From positions 744,001 to 808,000 of the forward strand of contig NZ_CP061170.1 in NCBI RefSeq assembly GCF_011751745.2: DNA of 64,000 nt, in the 5' to 3' direction. Positions 54,879-63,322 of the stretch are shown here, piece by piece. The notes under the pieces are model-generated. The model saw only the letters and a list, made by a program, of their open reading frames with translations. It had not been told where the DNA came from and did no database searches. The first letter of the stretch is position 1. Each line of letters opens with the position of its first letter. The DNA comes from Paramicrobacterium fandaimingii. GTDB lineage: Bacteria; Actinomycetota; Actinomycetes; Actinomycetales; Microbacteriaceae. The position numbers and the translations under genes are program-made.

Positions 54879-55443
54879 CGACACGTGGAACGGCGTGCCT
54901 CTTCCGCCTCGCCCGCCGTTGCCTCCGCTCCCTGACCAGCAGGAGGATCCTCCGAGGGCCCCCGACTCCGTCACGCGCCCCGGCTTCATCGGGCTGCCGC
55001 CCGGCATGCAGGCAGACATCGACACCGTTCCGGCATCCGCCGATCGTGTGGCGCCTGCCCCGGTCGGCACGCCGTCGACGCCAGACGGCAATGCGTCAGA
55101 CATCGACATCGAGTTTGCCGATGGCACCCGCATTCCCATCGACGGAATCGTGCTGATCGGCCGAGACCCGAGCGCGCAGACCGCGTTTCCCGACGCCGAG
55201 TTGCGGGCTGTCTCTGACGTCAGTCGCAGCGTCTCGAAGACGCACGCTGCCGTGCAGTGGTCACGCGGCTCGGTGTGGGTGACCGATCTTCACTCGACAA
55301 ACGGAACCCGCATCGTTGATGCAGCGGGGCGTGAAACCGTGTGCGTGCCCGACGCGCCGACCCCCGCGCCCCGCGATGGGGGGATCCTCTTCGGGCGCGC
55401 TCTCGCTTCGCTTCGGGCGAGGAGCGGCGATGGATCCGAATGA
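54868..55443 (+). CDS. Small FHA-domain protein
   Basis: The 191-residue protein starts at ATG 54868 (GAGGAAAG site) and overlaps the preceding gene by 11 bases. A proline-rich head (PLPPRPPLPPLPD) of about 85 residues leads to a C-terminal FHA domain: IVLIGRDPS, SRSVSKTHAAVQW and VTDLHSTNGT. The Arg, Ser, His and Asn expected for phosphothreonine binding are all present. It is the third FHA-type protein of the cluster and a candidate target or scaffold for the kinase. Confidence 0.88.
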   Translation: MSADDTWNGVPLPPRPPLPPLPDQQEDPPRAPDSVTRPGFIGLPPGMQADIDTVPASADRVAPAPVGTPSTPDGNASDIDIEFADGTRIPIDGIVLIGRDPSAQTAFPDAELRAVSDVSRSVSKTHAAVQWSRGSVWVTDLHSTNGTRIVDAAGRETVCVPDAPTPAPRDGGILFGRALASLRARSGDGSE

Positions 55444-55942
55444 GGCACGAGATCCTCGCCTGATCGCTCTTGCGCAGACCGCGTTCGCTGTCGCGCTGTA
55501 TCTCGCGCTCGTGATCGCCTGCTTCGGCATCCTGAGTCTTCTGACCGACACTGACGTCGTTGACATCGACGCGAGCCTGCTGCTCGGACCGGCGATGATC
55601 GGGACGTCCGTCGTGATCGTCGCCCTGCGCATCATCGGTGCCGCCGTGCGACTCGTGCACGAGCGAGAACACGGTGATCTCGCGCTGCGTGTTCCGATCG
55701 TCGGCGGCCTGCTCACGGGGGTTCTCGCGCTTCTCGGCTATGTGGTGATCGGCGGGATGCTGCAGGCCGTCGGCCTTCGCGACCCCGAGGTGCTTGTCGG
55801 CTTCGCGCTGCACGAGCTGTTGCGGCCGTACAGTCTGGCCCTTGGTGCGCTGGCCATGATTGTTCACATTGCCTTCGTCGTGTCGATCGCGCTCGGCGGC
55901 GACGAGCCGAAACGGCCCCTCTGGCCGTGGGAGAAAGACTGA
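55430..55942 (+). CDS. Small four-helix membrane protein
   Basis: The 170-residue product starts at ATG 55430 with GAGGAG upstream and overlaps the FHA gene by 14 bases. It has four hydrophobic helices, near ALAQTAFAVALYLALVIACF, GPAMIGTSVVIVALRIIG, IVGGLLTGVLALLGYVVIGG and ALGALAMIVHIAFVVSIAL. The family is not recognised. Its overlap with the FHA gene suggests a role in the same machine. Confidence 0.75.
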   Translation: MDPNEARDPRLIALAQTAFAVALYLALVIACFGILSLLTDTDVVDIDASLLLGPAMIGTSVVIVALRIIGAAVRLVHEREHGDLALRVPIVGGLLTGVLALLGYVVIGGMLQAVGLRDPEVLVGFALHELLRPYSLALGALAMIVHIAFVVSIALGGDEPKRPLWPWEKD

Positions 55943-55958
55943 CCGCTCCATTGCAGAG

Positions 55959-55964
55959 TACGGT
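55959..55964 (+). promoter_or_regulatory. -10 element of a leaderless promoter (hypothetical gene at 55971)
   Basis: TACGGT lies exactly 6 bases before the ATG. The purine run between them touches the ATG directly, too close for a ribosome site. Confidence 0.5.
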
Positions 55965-55970
55965 TGAGGT

Positions 55971-56609
55971 ATGGAGCGGACCCTCGAGGCCAAGGTCGGC
56001 AGCGCCGTCGACACGTGGATCGCCTGGCTCCCTCGATGGAAGCCAGCGACCCATCGCGTGCGCACGCGCGTGTGCAGGCGGTGCCTCGGCTCGCCGTTTC
56101 TGAAGGCGATCGGGCTTGACTCTGATGTTCCGCACGGCGTTCAGCACGGGCTCACCACGCGCATGAAGTCACTGATCGACGACGTGGTCGATGAGTACAC
56201 AGAGAAGAACCTGCCGCTTCTGTCACGGGAGCTTCGTGAGTCAGAGAGCCGCAAGGCACGCACATACCAGCCTGACGTGGGCCTTGATCCAGAGTTCGAC
56301 GGACTGCAGCTCGACCCCGACCCGGTGCCGGGAGAGCCTTTTCTCTTCACGCTCGGCGAGCTTGCCGAAGGCGGTGTGCCAGAATCTGTGCGGCCGGTCG
56401 AGCTGAGCGACGAAGAGAAGCAGGCGCTGCGCACAGAGATTCGGTTGGCAGATGAATGCGCCGATCACGCGGGACGGCTGATCTGCCAGCACCTGCAGCA
56501 GCATCGAGTGCGTGCACGAGAAGCGATCGCGGTGATGATCGAGCCGCAGGTGAACGCTCTGCTCGACGCGCTTTCAGAGAGTCTCGATGCGCCACCAACC
56601 CGCTGGTGA
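55971..56609 (+). CDS. Hypothetical soluble protein
   Basis: The 212-residue product has no signal peptide or transmembrane helix. The N-terminal part is basic and has a Cys pair (CRRC). The middle has predicted helices and an acidic PDPVPGEPFLF segment, and the C-terminal ~70 residues are strongly helical with a Cys-His group (ECADHAGRLICQHLQQH). I do not recognise the family. It is the first gene after the FHA/membrane pair and may start its own leaderless transcript. Confidence 0.65.
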   Translation: MERTLEAKVGSAVDTWIAWLPRWKPATHRVRTRVCRRCLGSPFLKAIGLDSDVPHGVQHGLTTRMKSLIDDVVDEYTEKNLPLLSRELRESESRKARTYQPDVGLDPEFDGLQLDPDPVPGEPFLFTLGELAEGGVPESVRPVELSDEEKQALRTEIRLADECADHAGRLICQHLQQHRVRAREAIAVMIEPQVNALLDALSESLDAPPTRW

Positions 56610-56691
56610 CGCGGCTCGGTGGAGAGAAGTACCCCTGGACGACCGTCGCGGTTGACGACAAACTAGTACCACCAACGCACGAGGGGGAGAG

Positions 56692-58080
56692 ATGTCGTAC
56701 CCACCCAACGACCCACAGCAGCCGTGGCAGCACGGAAACGCGCAGAACAATGACCCGCAGCAGCCGTACGGCCAGCCGCCTCAGCAGCCGCAACAGCCCG
56801 AGCAGGCTCCCAATGGCCAGCCCTACCAGCAGCCGCAGCAACCACAGCAGCAGCCCTATGGCCAGCCGCAGCAGCAGCCTCAGCAGCCGCCGTATGGCCA
56901 GCCGCAGCAGCAGCCTGCCGCGGCCCCGAACCCGTACCCGCAGACTCCGGGGGAGCAGCAGCCGACTGGCCCGCAGCAGCCCTACACTCAGCAGCAGGAG
57001 TACAACTCTCAGCAGACTCAGGTGTATCCGCCGCAGAACACCGGAGCTTACCCGGCGGGAGGCGGTTACGGGGGTGGTGAACCGCCACGCAAGAAGAAGT
57101 CGAAAGCTGGCTGGATCGCCGGCGGTTCGGTGCTTCTGCTCGTCATCATCGCCGGCGTCGTCGGCGTCTCGATCGGCAATTCAGCGCATGCCCCGCAGAA
57201 CCAGGTGACGGCATACCTCGACCTGCTGAAGGCAGGCAAGGCCGAGCAGGCGCTCAAAGACTCGGGCGTCAAGGTCGAGAAGGGCGATGTGCTTCTCACC
57301 GACGAGGCGTACAAAGCTGCGGACGACCGCATCTCCAAGTACTCCATTTCGTCGACCGAGGTGAGCGGCGACAGCGCAACAGTGACGGCCTCAGTCTCTC
57401 AGGGCGGTGAGACGTACGACCAGACGTTCTCACTCAGCAAGGCTGGCAAGGACTTGGTGATCTTCGACAACTGGAAGCTCGACCCGCCGGACCTCGGTGA
57501 GATCTCGTACGAGCTCACCGGTCCGGAGAGCGCTCAGGTTGCCGTGAACGGGGTGACCGTCGCCGAAGGCGGGGACGCGCTTCGCGCCCTCCCCGGCACG
57601 TACAAGATCGCGATGGCTGACGACCAGAAGGTCTTCCAGGCTGAAGGCGTCTCGACGACGATTCTCGGCTTCGGCAACGACAGCGAAGAGACTCCGGAGC
57701 TGGCCGTCACGCTGTCAGACGAAGGCGTCAAGGCAGCCGAAGGTGCGGTGACCACCTTCCTCGACGAGTGCGAGGCAAAGACCGAGATGGCACCGGATGG
57801 CTGCCCAAACACGGCAAGCGATCGTGGTACCAAGAAGGTCGAGGACGTCGTGTGGACGATCGACCCGAAGCCCGACTTCAGCGTCGGGGACTATGACGGT
57901 TCGGGCTGGGCAGTGACCACCGGCTCGCCAGGTGAAGCAGACATCTCCGCCACGGTCACATGGCCCGATGACAGCGTCGAGAAGGGTGTCAACCTGCAGC
58001 AGCCCGTTGATATCTACGTCGACGGTACCGTCACCTTCGGCAAGGAGGGCAAGGCAACCTTCGAGTGGGACGGACTCTAA
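56692..58080 (+). CDS. Membrane protein with Gln/Pro-rich cytoplasmic head and exported domains
   Basis: The 462-residue product starts after GAGGGGGAGAG. Residues 1-125 are low-complexity (repeated QQP, YGQP), then GGGYGGG and KKKSK precede one helix (GWIAGGSVLLLVIIAGVVGV). The outer part has a segment like the NTF2/DUF4878-type fold (NQVTAYLDLLKAGKAEQALK) and further beta domains that recall TcaA-like proteins (ELTGPESAQVAVNGVTV). This layout is common among actinobacterial cell-envelope proteins. The IS remnant begins at the base after its stop codon, so any original terminator has been displaced. Confidence 0.72.
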   Translation: MSYPPNDPQQPWQHGNAQNNDPQQPYGQPPQQPQQPEQAPNGQPYQQPQQPQQQPYGQPQQQPQQPPYGQPQQQPAAAPNPYPQTPGEQQPTGPQQPYTQQQEYNSQQTQVYPPQNTGAYPAGGGYGGGEPPRKKKSKAGWIAGGSVLLLVIIAGVVGVSIGNSAHAPQNQVTAYLDLLKAGKAEQALKDSGVKVEKGDVLLTDEAYKAADDRISKYSISSTEVSGDSATVTASVSQGGETYDQTFSLSKAGKDLVIFDNWKLDPPDLGEISYELTGPESAQVAVNGVTVAEGGDALRALPGTYKIAMADDQKVFQAEGVSTTILGFGNDSEETPELAVTLSDEGVKAAEGAVTTFLDECEAKTEMAPDGCPNTASDRGTKKVEDVVWTIDPKPDFSVGDYDGSGWAVTTGSPGEADISATVTWPDDSVEKGVNLQQPVDIYVDGTVTFGKEGKATFEWDGL

Positions 58081-58826
58081 GCCGTGATCCACCGATCGGG
58101 TTCTGGTTCGTGCCGGCGCGTTAAATGGAGAATGCCGCTCAGATCAGGGAAAATTGAGCTTGTCTAAGAGTCCAATTTCACCAATCCGAGAGGCACCTCG
58201 TGGATGCAATTCAAGCATGGTTCGGCGGCTGTGTCAGCTTCATTCGATGACCCGAATCTCGTGTCGGCTGCGGGGCTGGTCCCGGCCATGCGTCTCGCGG
58301 TTAAAGCAGGGCTGCATCAGTTCGTGGATCGCTTCTTGACGGTGCCGTCGGACAAGGGCGCGAACGCTGGGTTGAAGGTCGCCTCGCTGGTCGCATGGAT
58401 ATCAGAAGCAGGGATCCGGTTACGGCTATTCCGGAGTGCGTGGCATCAACGCGCTCCTGGCGGCGGTGAAGACGACGGCCAGCGCGCCGGTCGTGGTCGG
58501 CCAACGGCTTCGGAAGGTCTCTTGCGGTTCACCACGCGGCGCCGCCCGGCTGATCGGTGACGCACTCGCCACTTTGAAACGCGTCCCCGACATGGCCGGT
58601 GCGCGCGTGCTGGTTCGCGCGGACTCCGCTTACTACGGGTTCGCCGCGGTGAACGCCGCACTCACCACCGGCGCCGACGTGTCGATCACAGCGCGGATGG
58701 ATCCGGCCGTGAAACGCGCGATCGCCACGATCCCGGACGATGGCTGGGAGACGATCAAGTACCCCGATGCCATTTACGACGAGGACACCGAACGGTGGAT
58801 CTCGAAAGCCGAGGTCGCCGAGGTGC
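58081..58826 (+). mobile_element. IS1380-type insertion-sequence remnant, copy 1
   Basis: It begins directly after the preceding stop codon. Bases 58081-58758 are identical to 63323-64000. It has the 5' non-coding leader and a defective transposase. The IS sequence appears to stop at about 58826, within the codons for AEVAEV, so the right end is missing. The junction with non-IS DNA is inferred from recall of intact IS1380 transposases. Confidence 0.8.
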
Positions 58827-58840
58827 TGGATCAAGGATAA
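58204..58840 (+). pseudogene. Defective IS1380-family transposase, copy 1
   Basis: The frame opens MQFKHGSAAVSASFDDPNLV and runs to VASLVA, as in IS1380 transposases. It then jumps near 58395-58405 to another frame that reads SGYGYSGVRG and continues GINALLAAVKTT to ERWISKAEVAEV. About 110 codons of the middle, with part of the catalytic core, are missing and the frame is shifted. The C-terminal third is also gone. No active enzyme can be made. Confidence 0.85.
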
Positions 58841-58883
58841 GTGGGCGTCCATCACGTGCGATGTTAGCTCCGGATTAAGGGGT

Positions 58884-58919
58884 GAGGCTCCGCTCCCGGA
58901 GGGGAGGGAGCGGAGCCTC
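58884..58919 (-). terminator. Terminator of the LPFTG surface-protein gene
   Basis: A perfect 14-bp stem (GAGGCTCCGCTCCC and complement) with an 8-base loop lies 25 bases past the stop of the minus-strand surface-protein gene. It also faces any read-through from the IS side. Confidence 0.8.
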
Positions 58920-58944
58920 GATCTTGCTTACGTGCTAGGCGTCC

Positions 58945-61900
58945 CTATTCGTTCCCGCCGATCTCCGCGGCCTGACGGCGTCGAGCTGCGAGGAGGAGCC
59001 CACCGCCGAGAAGCAGCGCGAGCAGTCCACCGCCTACTGCCGTCCAGGAAACCGTGCCACCTGTAAAGGGAAGCTCGGCGCTGGCCGGGGTCGGGTCAGC
59101 GGGGTTCTGCGTGCAAAGCGGGTTCGTGTCGACGCACTCAGTCGGCGGTGTCTCACCTGAAGGGGTGAGGAAGTTGCCGAGCTGGTGGTCGCCTTGATCG
59201 TCGTACGCGAACACTCTCACCGTGTACGTGACCGTTCCTGACTGGCCCGGTTCGACAGTACCGGTGACGGTTAGTTCCCCATCTTCCGGACCCGCCGCTG
59301 ATAGACCGTCACTGGTCTCCGGTGAGGCGACGAGTTCCGCATCGTCGAGAACGCCTTCCATGTAGTCGACATAGTTAATCGCTGCTGCACCCTCACCGAT
59401 GTTTTTGAACGTGAGCGTGTAAGTCAGTTCCTGACCAGGCTCCACTGTGGTACCAGATTCCGGGTTCACCGACTTCGATACGACGGTCTCCGGGATCGTG
59501 TTCACTGTGCAGTCGGGGTGCTCTGCGTCCGTGGGCACGCAGTCGGGCGGCGGCGTCTCACCGGGCGCGAGCAGGTAGTTCGCTGCGACGTTGTTGCCGC
59601 GTTCTTTGTCGGAGCGGAGCGTCACTGTGTAGGTGACTGTTGCTGTCGTTCCGGCTGCGACTTCACCGGTGATGGTGATGTTCTCGCCGTCGCGGACAGC
59701 TGTGACGCCGCCCTCCGAAACCGGTTCAACCGTGACATCCGCGTCGTCCAGCACGTCGGTCAGGTTGTCCACCGCCTCAACGACAACGGGGATGTTTCCC
59801 GCGCTCTCGAAGTGGAGTGTGTAGGTGAGTGTGTCACCCGCGACCAACGGTGAGCCCGATGCTTCAACGCTCTTCCACTGGTTCAGTGCAGCACCGGGAA
59901 TGGACACGTTTGCGCACGGGTCAGCGCCCGGAAGTGCGTCATCCTCGGGGACACAGGCTGTATTGTTCAGCAGCTGATCGCCGTCGCCGGTATAGGTCGC
60001 TGTGTACTCGATCGTGACCGACTCACCGGCGGCGAGAGCGCCCGTCCAGGTCAGTTCCGGCTCCTCGTAGGTGAGCGTGCCGTCCACGGTCGAGATGGCA
60101 TCGTCGTTGTACGTGGCATCATCGATGACGTCGGTGAGGTCGTCAGTTACCGCAGCGGGCGCATCGACCGTGAAGTTACCTGGTCCCTCGTTGGTGACAG
60201 TCACTGTGTAGGTGACGTCAGTGCCGGCTTCCGGCAGTTCCGTCTCGCTGGCGGCCTTCTCAACCGTCAGGCGAGGCAGTTCGAAGACATCCTCTGCACA
60301 GGCAATACCGGTCTCCGGGTCAGTGCCGTCCTCATTCGGCGGATCACATACTGGAGTCTCTGTCTCTGGTGGTGCCCCGTACGCGATGTTACGGCCAACG
60401 CCATCGCCACCGGCGATGACTGTCGCTGTGTAGGTCAGCGTGACTGTCTCGCCCGCGGCCAGTGCACCTGTCCACGACAACTTCGGATCGGCGAAAGCAA
60501 TGTCTCCAGGAAGGTCCGTCTCGGCGTCCTCGTTGTAGGTGGCGTCGTCAAGGACGCCGGAAAGATCATCAGTGAAAGTTGCAGGCTGTTCAGCGGTGTA
60601 TTCCGTGTCACCTGTGTTCGTCGCCGACACCGTGTACGTCACCGTGTCACCCACACGCGTTTCCTCATCAGCATCCGAGGTCTTCTCGACGTCCATGCAG
60701 CGACCGCCGATCGCGATCTCTCCCGTGCCGTAGTCGATGGGGCTATATGCCCAGTCATCGATCACACGCGAGTTGCCCCAGCTGTCACCGGCGAAGTCCC
60801 AGCCATGTACGCCACCGGCACTGTCGACACCGGCAGTCCCGTCGAGGACGGGGGTAGTGTTCACACGGTCGTTTGCGAGGTTGGTGTCATCCCAATGAAT
60901 CGTACTATCGGGGGCGCCCGCGCCGTTGGTGCGGGTGATCTCGATCCCGCTCGTTCGGCCTTCGACATCGCCTTGGGTGACGTGGACCTCGCCCACCTTG
61001 TTGAAGAAGATGCGCGCGTTCATCTGCGTGCAATCCTCGATGGCGGTGCCCTCACCATCGAGACCGTCGAAAGTATACGAGTAGCTCTCGGCACCGTCAG
61101 CGCCCAACGTCACCACACGGTCTACTGCATCGGCATAGCTGCCGTTCCCATCAGTATCAATCTGCAGCTCGTATGCACCCTCGAAGCGCTCATTGAGCGT
61201 ATAGGCGAATGTGCCGGAGGCCGCGCTGACCGAATCAGGCGTGAACGCCAAATCTGTGACGGCGAGATCCTCGTCCGTCAACAGCGGGGGCAGGACGTTC
61301 CTGGTTCCCGCGGCAGAAGGGGCAGAGGCCGGGAGATCGGGATCCGGCTGGTCAAAGAAGATACGGAACGGTGTGCCGCAGTTCGTGAACCCGCCACTCT
61401 TGGACTGATACGTCGGGTTACACTCCGCATCCCCATTGCCGAGGCTGTCGGCAATAATGACCGATCCGAAGCCATGATAATCCCGCAGATTGACGTCGTA
61501 CTGGTACCCGGTGTCATTTACCAGAACATAGCTGAGATCACGGAAATCGCCCGTATCTTGCAAGATCTGATAGCGGTTCGTCCACACGCGGCCTGTCTCG
61601 GCAGCCGCAGCGCTGCTAACCGTGATATCCCAGTCGTATGAAGTGTTGCCATCTTCGGCACCAATTTCGGTTTCGATAGTCCACACGCCAGCGGGTCCCG
61701 CGAGGTCGAGGACTTCACAGGTCTCCCCGACCGGCGCATTGACCGGGACCGTACACGACCACACCTCTGTCCCAGCTGGGTCTGTAACGATGAAAGAGTT
61801 CGAGCCTGATCCTCTAGTCGCATCCGCAGCCTTGCTGAAAGTAACGTCCAGAGTCTCCCCGTCACCCACATAGGCGAAAAGGTTGTTCGGGTTATACAAG

Positions 61901-62103
61901 GGCGCGCCGGGCGTGTTCTGCTCGGCGGCCGCTGGGGGCGCCGTCAGCGTTGCCGTCGTCACCGTCAAGCCAGACGCGACAACAGCCGCCGATGCGGCAA
62001 GTGCTCCAACTTTCCTTAACCACGTCGGCCGAAGTGGCCCGTTCCCTAATCTTCGTGAAGCTCTACTCGGCCTTATCCGGCGATCAGCGCGTCCTAATAT
62101 CAA
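58945..62103 (-). CDS. LPXTG-type (LPFTG) cell-wall-anchored surface protein with DUF11-like repeats
   Basis: The ~1052-residue exported adhesin-like protein starts at TTG 62103, the first plausible start. A long signal (LRKVGALAASAAVVASGLTV) ends near AAAEQ. A ~430-residue N-terminal domain with paired cysteines is followed by about four DUF11-like repeats, each with a TYTxTxTNxG-type strand and a VLDDAxY-type motif. The C-terminus has the sorting signal LPFTG (1011-1015), a hydrophobic helix and RRRQ. A sortase should attach it to peptidoglycan; none is in the window. It is divergent from an AraC-type regulator and lies between two IS remnants. Confidence 0.88.
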   Translation of the reverse strand: MILGRADRRIRPSRASRRLGNGPLRPTWLRKVGALAASAAVVASGLTVTTATLTAPPAAAEQNTPGAPLYNPNNLFAYVGDGETLDVTFSKAADATRGSGSNSFIVTDPAGTEVWSCTVPVNAPVGETCEVLDLAGPAGVWTIETEIGAEDGNTSYDWDITVSSAAAAETGRVWTNRYQILQDTGDFRDLSYVLVNDTGYQYDVNLRDYHGFGSVIIADSLGNGDAECNPTYQSKSGGFTNCGTPFRIFFDQPDPDLPASAPSAAGTRNVLPPLLTDEDLAVTDLAFTPDSVSAASGTFAYTLNERFEGAYELQIDTDGNGSYADAVDRVVTLGADGAESYSYTFDGLDGEGTAIEDCTQMNARIFFNKVGEVHVTQGDVEGRTSGIEITRTNGAGAPDSTIHWDDTNLANDRVNTTPVLDGTAGVDSAGGVHGWDFAGDSWGNSRVIDDWAYSPIDYGTGEIAIGGRCMDVEKTSDADEETRVGDTVTYTVSATNTGDTEYTAEQPATFTDDLSGVLDDATYNEDAETDLPGDIAFADPKLSWTGALAAGETVTLTYTATVIAGGDGVGRNIAYGAPPETETPVCDPPNEDGTDPETGIACAEDVFELPRLTVEKAASETELPEAGTDVTYTVTVTNEGPGNFTVDAPAAVTDDLTDVIDDATYNDDAISTVDGTLTYEEPELTWTGALAAGESVTIEYTATYTGDGDQLLNNTACVPEDDALPGADPCANVSIPGAALNQWKSVEASGSPLVAGDTLTYTLHFESAGNIPVVVEAVDNLTDVLDDADVTVEPVSEGGVTAVRDGENITITGEVAAGTTATVTYTVTLRSDKERGNNVAANYLLAPGETPPPDCVPTDAEHPDCTVNTIPETVVSKSVNPESGTTVEPGQELTYTLTFKNIGEGAAAINYVDYMEGVLDDAELVASPETSDGLSAAGPEDGELTVTGTVEPGQSGTVTYTVRVFAYDDQGDHQLGNFLTPSGETPPTECVDTNPLCTQNPADPTPASAELPFTGGTVSWTAVGGGLLALLLGGGLLLAARRRQAAEIGGNE

Positions 62104-62421
62104 TTTTCAGTTCACTTTCCCCTCAACCCACGGCGCAGAACATGCGCCGGAAACGCTCCCCAAGCGGCAACAGAACTCGTGGTAATCACTGTTCCCTCGC
62201 AATTCGCGTTGAGTACCGTGTTCCAACCGACTTGCAAAGGGAACCAAGATCTGACGCGTCCTGCACCGCGCGCGAGCTTCTTCCGAAGCAAGCGTCCAAT
62301 CTCGAAGTGAAAGAGTCCAGCGTGATGCTGCACGATGGCCAGTTTTACGCCCGAATGGCCGGAAATGCGCTAAATCTTCACGTCACGTCGCGAGAGAACC
62401 TGCGAGGCATAGAATCAACGG
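62104..62421. other. Divergent intergenic region between surface protein and AraC regulator
   Basis: This 318-base gap must hold the promoters of both divergent genes. It is more AT-rich than the rest of the window near the surface-protein end. Apart from the TAGAAT element at 62410, I see no convincing operator or RNA gene. Open frames crossing it lack ribosome sites. Confidence 0.6.
62410..62415 (+). promoter_or_regulatory. -10 element of a leaderless promoter (AraC-type gene)
   Basis: TAGAAT lies exactly 6 bases before the GTG start, with no Shine-Dalgarno sequence. Confidence 0.6.
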
Positions 62422-63273
62422 GTGTTCGCTAATCAGAATCAGGAGAGTGCCGAACTCGCTCTCAAACGATTTGGGTGGACTCCAACGTCCTCTACAAGCT
62501 CGCTCCTCATCGAAGGAGTCGGCAGACTGGGTTTCCAAGTTGGTAGAGCATGGTCGCCTAAAGGTGAATACGCATCGATTGCGCAACCCGGTGGTATTTT
62601 CGTTCTGCTCGCTGTTGAAGGCGGCGCGTGGATTGAGTATGGCGGAGAGCCAGTCCCGGTCAGCGCAAGTGAGTTCATCTTCCTCGACGGCGATACGCCG
62701 ATTCGGATCTCATTGCGCCAGCCGACGGCTCGTTATATTTGGCGATTCGACGCTACAGTGCTGCGAAACCCGCTCGTCGAACAACGTATGGGTCAGCCAC
62801 TTCCGCTCTCCTCGGGGGATTGGGGCACAGCGGCAGCTTTGACCAATTCGCTTCTCTCCGCTGACACTAAAGTTGGCGGCTCCTTCCACGCGGCGAAGGC
62901 AAGCGAACATCTACTCAGCGCCTTGTTCGAGAATGCGACTCGATCCCATTCCAGCTCCGCGCCCGGGACAGACCAAGTATTTTCACACGCACTTTCCATC
63001 ATTGAAGAGAGGTTCCAAAACCCCTCCTTTAGAGTCGCTGATTTAGCAAAACAGATGCTCGTTTCCGAGCGAACGCTTCGTCGTTCCTTTGCTTTGATGG
63101 GAACAACAGTGAGGAAAGAAATAGAGAAACGCAGGGTTCAAGAGCTCGGCCTGTATCTTCAGACGCCGACTTTGATAACGAGCAAACTGTTCAAGAGATA
63201 CGCCGAAGCTTCCGGGTTCTCCTCGGCCACGCATGCACGAGCAGCGCTAGAAAGACTCGACGCCCAACGGTGA
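62422..63273 (+). CDS. AraC-family transcriptional regulator
   Basis: The 283-residue protein has an N-terminal cupin-like part (IFVLLAVEGGAWIEYGGEPVPVSASEFIFL) and a C-terminal AraC-type double helix-turn-helix: PSFRVADLAKQMLVSERTL then RRSFALMGTTVRKEI, followed by a second helix pair near EASGFSSATHARAAL. GTG start on a probably leaderless mRNA. Base composition is lower in GC than in the core genes. Being divergent from the surface-protein gene, it is the obvious candidate to control it. Confidence 0.82.
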   Translation: MFANQNQESAELALKRFGWTPTSSTSSLLIEGVGRLGFQVGRAWSPKGEYASIAQPGGIFVLLAVEGGAWIEYGGEPVPVSASEFIFLDGDTPIRISLRQPTARYIWRFDATVLRNPLVEQRMGQPLPLSSGDWGTAAALTNSLLSADTKVGGSFHAAKASEHLLSALFENATRSHSSSAPGTDQVFSHALSIIEERFQNPSFRVADLAKQMLVSERTLRRSFALMGTTVRKEIEKRRVQELGLYLQTPTLITSKLFKRYAEASGFSSATHARAALERLDAQR

Positions 63274-63322
63274 GGGCCGATCGGACTGTGCGCGTCCAAA
63301 CAGCATCCGTATTCCTGCCTTA

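Noticed and set aside
61950..62432. Plus-strand open frame of 160 codons across the divergent gap
   Set aside because: It overlaps the start of the surface-protein gene on the other strand, has no ribosome site and resembles no family.
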